A stretch of DNA of 64,000 nt from UBA7328 sp965247965 (lineage in GTDB: Bacteria; Bacteroidota; Bacteroidia; Chitinophagales; Saprospiraceae), in NCBI GenBank assembly GCA_965247965.1, contig OZ252053.1:4278001-4342000 (forward strand). Reading direction: 5' to 3'. Positions 7,621 through 15,786 of this stretch are shown one piece after another; the stretch's first letter is position 1, and each line of letters opens with the position of its first letter. The notes beneath the pieces were generated by a model. That model was not told the DNA's origin and ran no database searches. It saw only the letters and a program-made list of their open reading frames with translations. The translations under genes were made by a program, and so were the position numbers.

Positions 7621-9267
7621 ATGAAATTGAAGACCGTTGTCAAAGACTTTACCCAACCGATAAATTTAGCGACATGGGCCGACCTCAAAGACCGAAGTCC
7701 TTCACATGCTCTTGTAGAAAATACCGACCTGGTCGTCATCAGATACGACGATTCTGTGTCCGTACTTTACGGAAGATGCTTGCACCGCGGTGCACTGATG
7801 GCCGATGGGAGAATAGCTGGTGACAATATCGTTTGCGGCGTGCATAGTTGGGATTATCGATTTGATACAGGGGTGAGCTCTTATAAAAATGACGAAGTAC
7901 TGCATAAGTTTAGCGCTGTAATAGATAAGGGCAATGTAATCGTAGACAAGGTTGAAATTATCGCTTTTGAAGAATTGCATCCCCAGCCATTTAATCGCGA
8001 TCAGTATTTGGGCACCTACGTAGATACACATCCCGAAACTACCGAACCATATACTGCCTACATCAGAGAACTCGCCCAGAATGGATTGAAGAATTATGGT
8101 CACCACGGTCCTTCGGCGGCGATGGGAGTCGATCGAAACACCCTGCCCAAATGGGAAAACATTCAATTTCTTCCGGCCCAACTATCGCGTAGACCACTTT
8201 TGGATCACGAGGATGTTTCTACAAGAGTGGTTATTGGCCCCAATGCGAATAAATCTTTGGAATTAAGTCTTCCCTTATTCGTATCCGACATGTCATTTGG
8301 AGCTCTATCGAGAGAAGCAAAAATCGCATTATCCAAAGGAGCCGAAATGGCCGGAACGGGAATCTGCTCAGGCGAAGGTGGCATGCTGCCAGAAGAACAG
8401 GAAAACAACAGCAAGTATTTTTACGAACTGGCTTCGGCTCAATTTGGCTTCTCCTGGGATAAGATTGAAAAAGTTCAAGCCTTCCACTTCAAGGGAGGTC
8501 AGGGAGCGAAGACAGGTACAGGCGGCCATTTACCAGGTCAAAAGGTAGTATGAGAAATAGCGAAGGTGAGAAATCTCAAACCCGGCGAACCGGCTATTTC
8601 ACCAGCTACCTTTCCCGACTTTCACGGAGTAAAAGACTTTCGAAAATTTGCAAAGAAAGTAAGGAAAATAAGCGGAGGAATACCGGTAGGATTCAAAATT
8701 GCTGCGAGCCGAATAGAAGACGATATTGATTTCGCCATAAAATCTGGTGCCGATTATATTATTCTTGACGGAAGAGGTGGTGGTACTGGAGCAGCCCCTA
8801 CTATTTTACGGAACAATATCAATGTACCTACCATTCCCGCTCTCGCCCGTGCACGAAGACACTTGGACAAAATCAAGGCTAAGGGAGTAAGTCTTGTGAT
8901 TACAGGTGGATTGCGCTTACCCGAAGATTTTGCTAAAGCTCTGATGCTAGGTGCAGATGCAGTGGCAGTCTCGAATTCTGCCATACAAGCTATCGGGTGC
9001 CTGGGCATGAGAGCATGTCATACAAATAATTGTCCCGTTGGCATTGCTACCCAAAAAGAGCACCTCAGAAAAAGGCTGGACATTGAAAAATCCGCCAAAC
9101 AACTATATAATTTTTTCACAGCAGCAAATGATTTGATTAAAGTTATAGCCAGAGCTTGTGGCCATTCAGATATTTCACAATTTAATAAAGATGATCTGAG
9201 CACCTTTCCTCAAGACATGCATAAGTTGACAGGAATTAAATACGCTGGGATAGGTTGGAAAAAGTAG
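7621..9267 (+). pseudogene. Rieske-FMN glutamate-synthase-like protein with one in-frame TGA
   Basis: A 548-codon frame interrupted only by TGA at 8551-8553 (codon 311). Residues 1-105 form a Rieske [2Fe-2S] domain with C53-L-H55 and C72-G-V-H75. The remainder is an FMN-binding glutamate-synthase-like domain: VSDMSFGALSREAKIALSKG, SGEGGMLPEE, and FKGGQGAKTGTGGHLPG before the stop, then VRNLKPGEPAISPA and LDGRGGGTGAAP after it in the same frame. The C-x5-C-x4-C pattern of a [3Fe-4S] cluster (GCLGMRACHTNNCPVG) is intact. Homologues have a sense codon at the TGA, so the gene is either a very recent pseudogene or carries a sequence error. Separate translation would leave a useless 310-residue N-part. 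It leads an operon with the next three genes. Confidence 0.85.
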
Positions 9268-9270
9268 AAT

Positions 9271-9357
9271 ATGAATCTCAAACAGCAAAAATCACATCTC
9301 ATCATTTGGATCGCGGCCACAATAATCTTGATTATTCTAGTGATAAAGTTGACATAG
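9271..9357 (+). CDS. 28-residue single-helix membrane peptide in the Rieske operon
   Basis: Begins 3 bp after the upstream stop and ends 1 bp before the next ATG, so translation is probably coupled on both sides. Sequence is a polar start (MNLKQQKSH) then one hydrophobic helix (LIIWIAATIILIILVI) ending in KLT. Such peptides often act as small subunits of membrane redox complexes; here the neighbour is a haem-type membrane protein. The tight packing between two large genes is the main reason to believe it is expressed. No family recognised. Confidence 0.6.
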   Translation: MNLKQQKSHLIIWIAATIILIILVIKLT

Positions 9358-9358
9358 C

Positions 9359-11242
9359 ATGGCTCAGGGAAAATGGATAAGTTGGACACCACATAAGAAG
9401 AAGTACGACTGGTTAATGTTCGGTCTGATAGTTCTTTATCTGGCTGTTTTTAGTGTTAGTCATCTGAGCCTTTATCCGACCACTTTACCTCCAATCTTAA
9501 TCATAAAAGCTACAGGCACGTTGGCTATTTTCATGCTTCATATCATTTTGATAATGGGACCATTGGTACGGCTAGATCAAAGATTTTTGCCACTGCTTTA
9601 CAATCGACGCCATGTCGGCGTTACTATGTTTGTAATATCGCTGATTCATGGGGTGTTTTCTTTATTTTTCTATCATGGGTCAGGAGTAGTAAACCCAGTC
9701 AGCTCACTATTTAGTTCCAATATTCATTACGATTCGTTTAGCCGGTTTCCTTATATGACCCTCGGGTTCACTGCGTTGCTCATATTTGCAGCTATGGCTA
9801 TTACGAGCCACGATCGATGGAATAATAAATTGGGAGCTCGTGGTTGGAAGAACCTACACATGGCCGTTTATCTCGCCTACGCATTGGTCATAATTCATGT
9901 AGCCACGGGAGCCTTGCAAGGCGATATCAATAATTTGGCAAATTCGATTTTATACTTCGGAATCGGTTTGGTTGCCATTTTGCACATTCTTGCAGCATTC
10001 AAATCTAGAAGCGAAAGACGCTTAAGGCAATCGATACTCAGTGAAGGATTTGTCTCCGCAGGTATGGTCAATGCTATTGATCTCAATCGCGCCAAAATAG
10101 TGAATCACAAAAATGAAAGCATAGCCATCTTCAGGCATGACAATTCGTTATCGGCGATAAGTAATTACTGCAAACATCAGGGCGGCCCGTTAGGCGAAGG
10201 CAAAATTGTGGACGGCTGTATCACCTGTCCCTGGCATGGCTACCAATATTACGCGCACAATGGCACAAGTCCACCGCCTTTTGAAGAAAAAGTGGCTACA
10301 TATGATGTTAAAGTCGTGAATGAAGAGGTACTCGTAAAAATATCGCCAAATCCAATAGGAAGCGATACACGGCCTTGCGCGATTGACGCCTTGTCGGACA
10401 ACCAAAACGACGATGAATTTTATATAGGCTGGTCTCAGAACTATCCAATTGGATATAAAAAGAAGGCGAGGTTGTTCCTCTCGACTTTGGTCGTTCTTGT
10501 AATTGCACTTGGTTTCTTAGTACCTCGATCAATGGAAACTCTCAAAGACAGCACGTATGAATTTACGGCACAAAAGAAATACACAGGCATTCTTATCAAA
10601 GAACCGGTTGCCATGCTCAGAGTGGTAAAAAACGGGCAAATTTTTGATTACATGCTGGTAAATTTTGGTAAGAAATCGGCCTTGCCCACAATCAATGCTG
10701 TAGAAAAGGAGAGAGGAGAAGACTTACATGGCCGAAAAGTAAACCTAACTGTTACCGAGATGTCCTACAAGGGCCGAAAGGTATTCGAACTTACCGATGA
10801 AAAAGAATCCTTTCTAAAAATAGGTCGAGCAACCGATACAGACAATAGCATGCGAGCTTTAGGTTCATCAAACTTGAGAGGTGAAATCGTTGATCCAAAA
10901 TGTTTTTTCGGAGCCATGAATCCCGGTGAAGGTAAGGTACACCGAAGTTGTGCTGCTCTTTGTTTGCGTGGTGGAATTCCTGCTGTACTTGCCACCGAGA
11001 AAAAAGAGAGCCAGGAGTATTATATCATTAAAGGTGCTGATGGGGAAAATATTAACATGAATTTACTCGACATTGTTGGTGAAGATGTGAAAATGGCAGG
11101 CACAATCTACGAATTGAACAATTGGAAATATATTTATGTAGGAGATGTAAAGGAGATCCAAAGATTGAGTTTTAGAAACATCCTGGAAGGTGATAAAGGG
11201 CCACTTTGTAATGTGGAATTACCTAATCAGAAGGAGCTATAA
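9359..11242 (+). CDS. ferric-reductase-like haem membrane protein fused to a Rieske domain
   Basis: A 627-residue inner-membrane protein. Six hydrophobic segments span residues 20-215, with His61, His85, His97, His167 and His180 at helix positions typical of bis-His haem b binding in ferric-reductase-like transmembrane domains. Residues 235-330 form a Rieske domain (C271-K-H273, C290-P-W-H293). A seventh helix (370-389) leads to a C-terminal soluble region with a conserved-looking Cys block (DPKCFFGAMNPGEGK then HRSCAALCLRGG). I infer that it moves electrons between [2Fe-2S] and haem and anchors the two soluble Rieske proteins encoded around it. The electron donor, acceptor and the topology of the tail are unknown. 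Confidence 0.75.
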   Translation: MAQGKWISWTPHKKKYDWLMFGLIVLYLAVFSVSHLSLYPTTLPPILIIKATGTLAIFMLHIILIMGPLVRLDQRFLPLLYNRRHVGVTMFVISLIHGVFSLFFYHGSGVVNPVSSLFSSNIHYDSFSRFPYMTLGFTALLIFAAMAITSHDRWNNKLGARGWKNLHMAVYLAYALVIIHVATGALQGDINNLANSILYFGIGLVAILHILAAFKSRSERRLRQSILSEGFVSAGMVNAIDLNRAKIVNHKNESIAIFRHDNSLSAISNYCKHQGGPLGEGKIVDGCITCPWHGYQYYAHNGTSPPPFEEKVATYDVKVVNEEVLVKISPNPIGSDTRPCAIDALSDNQNDDEFYIGWSQNYPIGYKKKARLFLSTLVVLVIALGFLVPRSMETLKDSTYEFTAQKKYTGILIKEPVAMLRVVKNGQIFDYMLVNFGKKSALPTINAVEKERGEDLHGRKVNLTVTEMSYKGRKVFELTDEKESFLKIGRATDTDNSMRALGSSNLRGEIVDPKCFFGAMNPGEGKVHRSCAALCLRGGIPAVLATEKKESQEYYIIKGADGENINMNLLDIVGEDVKMAGTIYELNNWKYIYVGDVKEIQRLSFRNILEGDKGPLCNVELPNQKEL

Positions 11243-11260
11243 ATGGGTCTTCGAACGTCC

Positions 11261-11295
11261 AACGAACGACGTTCCTCCGAGGAACGTCGTTCGTT
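11261..11295 (+). other. perfect 16-bp hairpin between two operon genes
   Basis: Arms AACGAACGACGTTCCT (11261-11276) and its exact complement (11280-11295) enclose a 3-base loop, GC-richer than its surroundings. It sits in the 68-bp gap between the membrane Rieske gene and the Rieske-TPP gene. Only two T follow, so full termination is doubtful; partial attenuation or protection of the upstream mRNA is more likely. Confidence 0.6.
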
Positions 11296-11310
11296 TTCAC
11301 AAAGAAAACT

Positions 11311-13260
11311 ATGGAAAACGAAACACATACATGGCATAAAGTCCTCGACAATCCCGCTGAATTACCCGAAGGAACGGTGATGACGGTTACGGCCGAATTG
11401 AAATCCTTCTGCTTAACTCGCCACAATGGGAAATTTGGCTGTCTCGACAACAAATGCCCGCACCAAGGCGGCCCGCTGGGCGAAGGTTCGATCGAAAATG
11501 GCTTACTCAGATGTCCGTGGCACGGCTGGGATTTCGACCCATTGGATGGAAAGGCGCCTGGGTTTGATGATGGTGTAGACACATTTCCTGTAGAGACACG
11601 AAGTGATGGCATTTATATCGGAATACAGATTCAAAAGGAGCATGTACATTCTATCAGCGATGTTATTGCTGAGACTCTCGTCAATTGGGGATTAGATACG
11701 GTATTTGGAATGGTCGGCCATTCGAATTTAGGTTTGGCCGATGCACTTAGACGGCAAGAAGAGGAAGGAAATTTGCAATATATCGCCATACGCCACGAGG
11801 GTGCAGCATCATTTGCAGCCTCCGCTTATGGAAAATTAACCGGTCGCCCGGCTGCTTGTTTTTCTATTGCAGGGCCAGGTGCGACTAATATGTATACCGG
11901 ACTTTGGGACGCCAAAGTAGATCGGGCGCCGATTCTTGCACTTACAGGTCAGGTCGATACACAAGTTTTAGGAACGGGCAATTTTCAAGAGTTAGATTTG
12001 GTACAAGCCTTTAGTACCGTTGCCGAGTTTAACCACCGCGTCCATCAGAAAAGCAAGCATGCCGAACTTGCCGCGTTGGCAATGAAGCACGCTATTCTAA
12101 ATCGAGATGTATCCCATCTGACCTTCCCTGATGAAGTACAAGTTATTCCCGCAAATGAAAAATCCAAGGCCGGAAAACGCGAAGGACGTATTACTCCTCA
12201 GACCATTTCTCCTCCTCAAGAAATGCTGGAAGAGGCGGTGCAATTAATAAATAAGTCCAAAAGGCCGCTAATAATCACGGGCCATGGGGCCAAATTTAGC
12301 ATGAATGAGGTAATCGCCTTTGCGGAAAAGATGAAAACACCGGTCGTAACAACTTTCAAAGGAAAGGGCCAAATTTCAGATGCACATCCTTTGGCAGGAG
12401 GAGTGATAGGCCGTAGTGGTACACCGATAGCTTCATGGCTCATGAACGAAGCCGACCTGCTCGTCGTTTTTGGCGCATCATTTTCAAAACATACAGGAAT
12501 TACTCCTAAAAAACCGACCATCCAGGTGGATTATGATGCATTGGCATTGAGTAAACATCATAGTGTCGATTGTGCTTTGTGGGGCGAAATTGGTACAACT
12601 GCCCAGCTGCTAGGTGAAAAAATTTCGGACGCCAACAAAATCGATCAGAGACCTGATGTGAAGAAACGTTGGGAAATATGGAGAGAGGAGAAACAAAAAA
12701 GACTGCTTGAAAATCGAGAAAAGGGCGTCAGTTCGATCGCCGTCTTTGATGCCCTGAATAAATGTGCTCCTGGAAATGCCGTAATGTGCGTAGATGTGGG
12801 CAATAATGCGTATTCCTTTGGCCGCTACTACGAGTGTAAAGCCAACAACACCTTTTTAATGTCCGGATATTTGGGTTCAATAGGTTTTGCACTTCCTGCC
12901 TCCATTGGTGCATGGGCTGCTGTGAAGGGCGAAAGGCCTGTGATAGCGGTTGCCGGAGATGGAGGATTTGGACAGTATCTCGCTGATTTTTCGACATTGG
13001 TCAAGTATAACATGAACGTGACAGTTATTGTGCTTAATAATTCAGAATTAGGAAAAATATCCAAAGAACAACGCGCAGGAGAGTTCGAAGTATGGAAAAC
13101 GAGCCTTGTGAATCCATCATTTGCGGAATATGCAAAGTCTTGTGGGGCATTGAGTTTTAAGGTCACAGAAGCGGACGAGCTGGATGAAGCATATAGATCT
13201 GCAATTGAGCATAATGGCCCGGCACTTGTGGAGGTGATTACGGATGTCGGTTTGATTTAG
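11311..13260 (+). CDS. Rieske domain fused to a TPP-dependent oxidase/synthase
   Basis: A 649-residue fusion. Residues 1-105 are a Rieske domain (C49-P-H51, C68-P-W-H71). From about residue 112 it is a full three-domain thiamine-diphosphate enzyme of the pyruvate oxidase/acetolactate synthase class: the TPP-activating Glu163 in IAIRHEGAASFAA, SIAGPGATN in the PYR domain, a central nucleotide-binding-like domain, and the ThDP motif GDGGFGQYLADF (from residue 549) ending in NN at 576-577. Such enzymes decarboxylate a 2-oxoacid. The fused Rieske domain suggests the electrons go to the membrane partner rather than to oxygen, which is inference. Substrate cannot be told. Last gene of the Rieske group. 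Confidence 0.85.
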   Translation: MENETHTWHKVLDNPAELPEGTVMTVTAELKSFCLTRHNGKFGCLDNKCPHQGGPLGEGSIENGLLRCPWHGWDFDPLDGKAPGFDDGVDTFPVETRSDGIYIGIQIQKEHVHSISDVIAETLVNWGLDTVFGMVGHSNLGLADALRRQEEEGNLQYIAIRHEGAASFAASAYGKLTGRPAACFSIAGPGATNMYTGLWDAKVDRAPILALTGQVDTQVLGTGNFQELDLVQAFSTVAEFNHRVHQKSKHAELAALAMKHAILNRDVSHLTFPDEVQVIPANEKSKAGKREGRITPQTISPPQEMLEEAVQLINKSKRPLIITGHGAKFSMNEVIAFAEKMKTPVVTTFKGKGQISDAHPLAGGVIGRSGTPIASWLMNEADLLVVFGASFSKHTGITPKKPTIQVDYDALALSKHHSVDCALWGEIGTTAQLLGEKISDANKIDQRPDVKKRWEIWREEKQKRLLENREKGVSSIAVFDALNKCAPGNAVMCVDVGNNAYSFGRYYECKANNTFLMSGYLGSIGFALPASIGAWAAVKGERPVIAVAGDGGFGQYLADFSTLVKYNMNVTVIVLNNSELGKISKEQRAGEFEVWKTSLVNPSFAEYAKSCGALSFKVTEADELDEAYRSAIEHNGPALVEVITDVGLI

Positions 13261-13269
13261 GCGGTTAAA

Positions 13270-13419
13270 TAGGATCATTGAGCCTGGAGTATAACGGAAG
13301 TCCGCCCGCTTCGGGCAGGGATCGGTGAGCCGAATTTTAATACTTCGCTTTAAACGGATCATCGATCCCTCCTTCTTCTCGACTTTGCTCGGAGCAGAGC
13401 GTCGGGCTCAATGATCCTA
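13270..13419. repeat. intergenic element bounded by a perfect 15-bp inverted repeat
   Basis: TAGGATCATTGAGCC at 13270-13284 is the exact reverse complement of 13405-13419. Inside are a further small hairpin (CCCGCTTCGGG near 13306) and ATCGATCC-type matches. It fills most of the 260-bp gap before ytxJ. It could act as a bidirectional terminator or be a small non-coding palindromic repeat. No protein frame is seen. Confidence 0.55.
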
Positions 13420-13520
13420 TCGCCCACCAAACAAAGATCAGTTGTACTCTTGTTCTTTTTTTTACCGATCACTAAACTTATGCCGTGAATAAGCGTTACG
13501 TTGCTTTTATTTGAAAAAAT

Positions 13521-13874
13521 ATGATAAGCACCTGGAATATTCTTGAGACCGAAGAGCAACTCAAAGACGCCATTCAAAAATCCTATGAAAAACCTGTTGT
13601 CTTCTATAAGCACAGTTCTACTTGTGGCATAAGCGCCCGGTCAAAATACATGCTCGAAGGTGAATGGGATTTTGCAAAGGATGATATTGAATTTTACTAC
13701 CTAGATCTTTTGAATTTCAGGTATCTGTCAAATGAAATAGCCGAACGATTCGGCATCAGGCATCAATCTCCCCAAGTAATAGTTGTGAGGAATGGTTATG
13801 CGGTTTACGACGTTTCTCATCATCGTATTAGTGTTGCTGACATTCATCGGGCTTTGCATGAAATGGATGTATAA
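13521..13874 (+). CDS. ytxJ: YtxJ, monothiol bacilliredoxin-like protein
   Basis: A 117-residue thioredoxin-fold protein matching the YtxJ family in length and layout. The active-site loop is HSSTCGIS, with a single redox Cys35 and Ser38, the monothiol arrangement expected for bacillithiol-linked redoxins. The conserved QSPQVIVVRNG segment supplies the cis-proline loop. Family knowledge places it in the bacillithiol system; its partner type YpdA is encoded at the window start. It follows the Rieske operon on the same strand but after a palindromic spacer, so it may have its own promoter. Confidence 0.85.
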   Translation: MISTWNILETEEQLKDAIQKSYEKPVVFYKHSSTCGISARSKYMLEGEWDFAKDDIEFYYLDLLNFRYLSNEIAERFGIRHQSPQVIVVRNGYAVYDVSHHRISVADIHRALHEMDV

Positions 13875-14070
13875 TTATTTCGCTAAGAGAAATTCAAAAG
13901 AATGGAAAAAGTGTTAAAATCGGACCGAAAAGACGTGGAATATTTTGTTGGGTTATCTCGAATCCGCGGAATATAGTGAAGATAATCAAGAAGTTACACA
14001 TAGAAATCTTTTATATAAAAAATTTAACATTTCTAACCCAACGTTTTATTGATAAACACGTTAATATTGT

Positions 14071-14164
14071 AGTGTTAAAACCTAACCATACTGAGAATGT
14101 GCTTATTTAGCAATTCTGAGAATGAGTTTAATAGACGACCCTCTTCCCAAGAGAGGGTTTTTTT
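14071..14164 (+). ncRNA. candidate small RNA ending in a strong terminator
   Basis: The gap 13875-14175 has no gene. It contains TAATATTG near 14072-14079, an imperfect -7 box, then two similar segments (ACTGAGAATGTGCTTA and TTCTGAGAATGAGTTTA), then a terminator at 14138-14164 facing the + strand. No + strand gene lies within 260 bp upstream, so the terminator may end a separate transcript of about 80 nt. No known RNA family recognised. Confidence 0.35.
14138..14164 (+). terminator. rho-independent terminator, + strand
   Basis: Stem ACCCTCT (14138-14144) pairs with AGAGGGT (14152-14158), extended by neighbouring bases, followed by seven T from 14158 to 14164. Confidence 0.75.
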
Positions 14165-14175
14165 ATGCCCGAACA

Positions 14176-14730
14176 TTAAAAATCTTGCAACTCCACCTCA
14201 AAAATCAACACAGCATACAGAGGTATAATAGAGCCCTGAGGTGGATTAGCTCCATAGGCGAGCGTATGAGGAATGAGCAGCGTACCTGTTCCTCCTCTTG
14301 ACAATAGGGGAATACCTTCCTTCCAACCTTGGATAACAGAGGATAATGAAAAAGAAGCAGGTTCTCCACGATCTCTGCTCGAATCGAATACTTCACCATT
14401 GGTGAGAAATCCGTGATAATCGACCGTGACCGTACTACTTTCAGTTGGATGTTCTCCGTCACCTTCGGTTTCGATGATGAAGTAAAGGTTAGACGCTGTT
14501 TTTTCTGCTTCCAGGTCGTTGTCGGCGAGGTATTGTTCGATTTCTGCGATATTGTCCTGGAGCTTTGATTCTTCGGTGAATATATCCACGACTTCAAGAT
14601 CATAAGCGATAGGCGTATTGGGCGGGATTGCTCCATTGGCGCCACCATTACTGCCGAATGCAAGTGATGATGGGATGTATAATGTGCCGGTTGACCCCAC
14701 TTTAAAAAACCTAAGTCCCTCTGTCAACCC
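14176..14730 (-). pseudogene. FKBP-type prolyl isomerase lipoprotein, C-terminal part cut off by IS
   Basis: Minus-strand remainder of the gene whose N-terminus is at 16892-17228. It starts mid-domain (LTEGLRFFKVGSTGTLYIPSS), completes the first FKBP domain (PPNTPIAYDLEVVDI) and carries a whole second one (VTVDYHGFLTNGEVFDSS, VIQGWKEGIPLLSRGG, IIPLYAVLIFEVEL). Removing the IS and one 10-bp target copy joins the two parts in frame to give a 293-residue protein. An in-frame ATG inside the IS end could allow translation of this fragment, but it would lack the signal peptide. Confidence 0.85.
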
Positions 14731-14745
14731 CAGGGTCATTCACTT

Positions 14746-14847
14746 CTAAAAATTTAATATATTAAGATTTTTTATATTTATTGCATTAATACACATTGAC
14801 AATCTATTGGCGTATTTTTCTTGTGCAACAGTCATGCTTTGCTCATT
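14746..14847 (-). pseudogene. 3' end of the ISAs1 transposase beyond the inner IS
   Basis: Minus-strand frame encoding about 33 residues (EQSMTVAQEKYANRLS onward) ending in TAG at 14746-14748. When the inner IS and one ATT copy are removed, it continues in frame from KLNN of the main transposase part, so it is the severed C-terminus. Confidence 0.75.
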
Positions 14848-15786
14848 GAAGTTGTTTAATAACTAAATGTTAACGGTTTGAAATTTTCTCAGGAAAATAA
14901 TTGCGAAGGCCAGATAGTGGAAAGACATCCAATTGATGGTTGTGGTTTCATATCTTATTACTAAAGTCTTGAATCCGTCTACCCAAGCATTAAGTTGTTC
15001 CACCACAAATCTTCTCTTATATAGTTGATTATCAAAGACATATGGAGTGTCTTCATCATCTGATTTTCCCCTTCTCTTGTTTTTATCGATGTTGAATATG
15101 ATGTCCTTTTCAAAGCATAGTTCCTTGAATTTGGCAACATCAAACCCTGCATCGGCATTCAGGAAAAGACCATCACATGAAAGGTCAATTGCCTCCATTT
15201 GATCAAAAATTTTATTAGCAGTTTTTACCAGTTCAAAACTGTCATGATGCTGGCCACTTATCGGTTCTGACCAACCTATTGGCACACCCTGATCATCGGT
15301 CAGTATCAATAGATTCGTGGTTTGAGCTTTCTTTCTACCTTGATAACCTACCTCTTGTCCTCCTCGCTTTACCGGGGTATGTGATCCATCAAAATTTACA
15401 GAACAAAGGTTTAAATGCTTCCGTTTATTTAGCAATAATTGCTCATAACATCTTTTCCAAATTCCTGTTTTTGACCACTTGTTGAAGTGATAAAACACTG
15501 ATTGCCAGCTATATCTGATAAATCCAAAGAAATGTCGAACAGGCAATTGCCTCCATTGCACACCTGTTTTGAGCTTATACAATATGGCCTTCACTATTTT
15601 CCACATTGGTACTTTTAGTTTCTTTCCATTTGATATTTTAGGCATGTGTTGTACAAAAAATTCATTAATTTCAGCTTTAACCATTGTTTGTAGTCTTTAG
15701 TTATTCTTTGGTTCTACACCTCAGCGTTTCTAAAGCTACAAACTTTTTATATTAAAATAATCCGTAATGTGTTATTAAACAACTTC
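14848..15786 (-). mobile_element. IS5-family element nested in the ISAs1 element
   Basis: A 939-bp element with perfect 16-bp inverted repeats, GAAGTTGTTTAATAAC at 14848-14863 and the complement at 15771-15786. ATT flanks both ends (14845-14847 and 15787-15789), consistent with the short target duplications of several IS5 subgroups. It inserted after codon N of KLNN near the ISAs1 transposase C-terminus. Its own transposase is intact. Confidence 0.8.
14863..15684 (-). CDS. IS5-family transposase
   Basis: A complete 273-residue DDE transposase. Catalytic residues are likely Asp in SVNFDGSHTPVKRGG, Asp in LFLNADAGFD and Glu in KRRFVVEQLNAWVDGFKTL, the usual IS5 arrangement. The N-terminal KTGVQWRQLP motif is also typical. 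The stop codon overlaps the left inverted repeat. The intact frame and perfect ends suggest a recent, possibly still mobile copy. Confidence 0.9.
   Translation of the reverse strand: MVKAEINEFFVQHMPKISNGKKLKVPMWKIVKAILYKLKTGVQWRQLPVRHFFGFIRYSWQSVFYHFNKWSKTGIWKRCYEQLLLNKRKHLNLCSVNFDGSHTPVKRGGQEVGYQGRKKAQTTNLLILTDDQGVPIGWSEPISGQHHDSFELVKTANKIFDQMEAIDLSCDGLFLNADAGFDVAKFKELCFEKDIIFNIDKNKRRGKSDDEDTPYVFDNQLYKRRFVVEQLNAWVDGFKTLVIRYETTTINWMSFHYLAFAIIFLRKFQTVNI

Noticed and set aside
7542..7823. 93-codon + strand frame overlapping the start of the Rieske-glutamate-synthase-like gene
   Set aside because: It is out of frame with the clear Rieske domain and has no protein-like features.
8551..8553. Selenocysteine at the TGA of the Rieske-glutamate-synthase-like gene
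   Set aside because: The site is not a catalytic or metal-binding position in the family, and no SECIS-like hairpin is evident directly after it.
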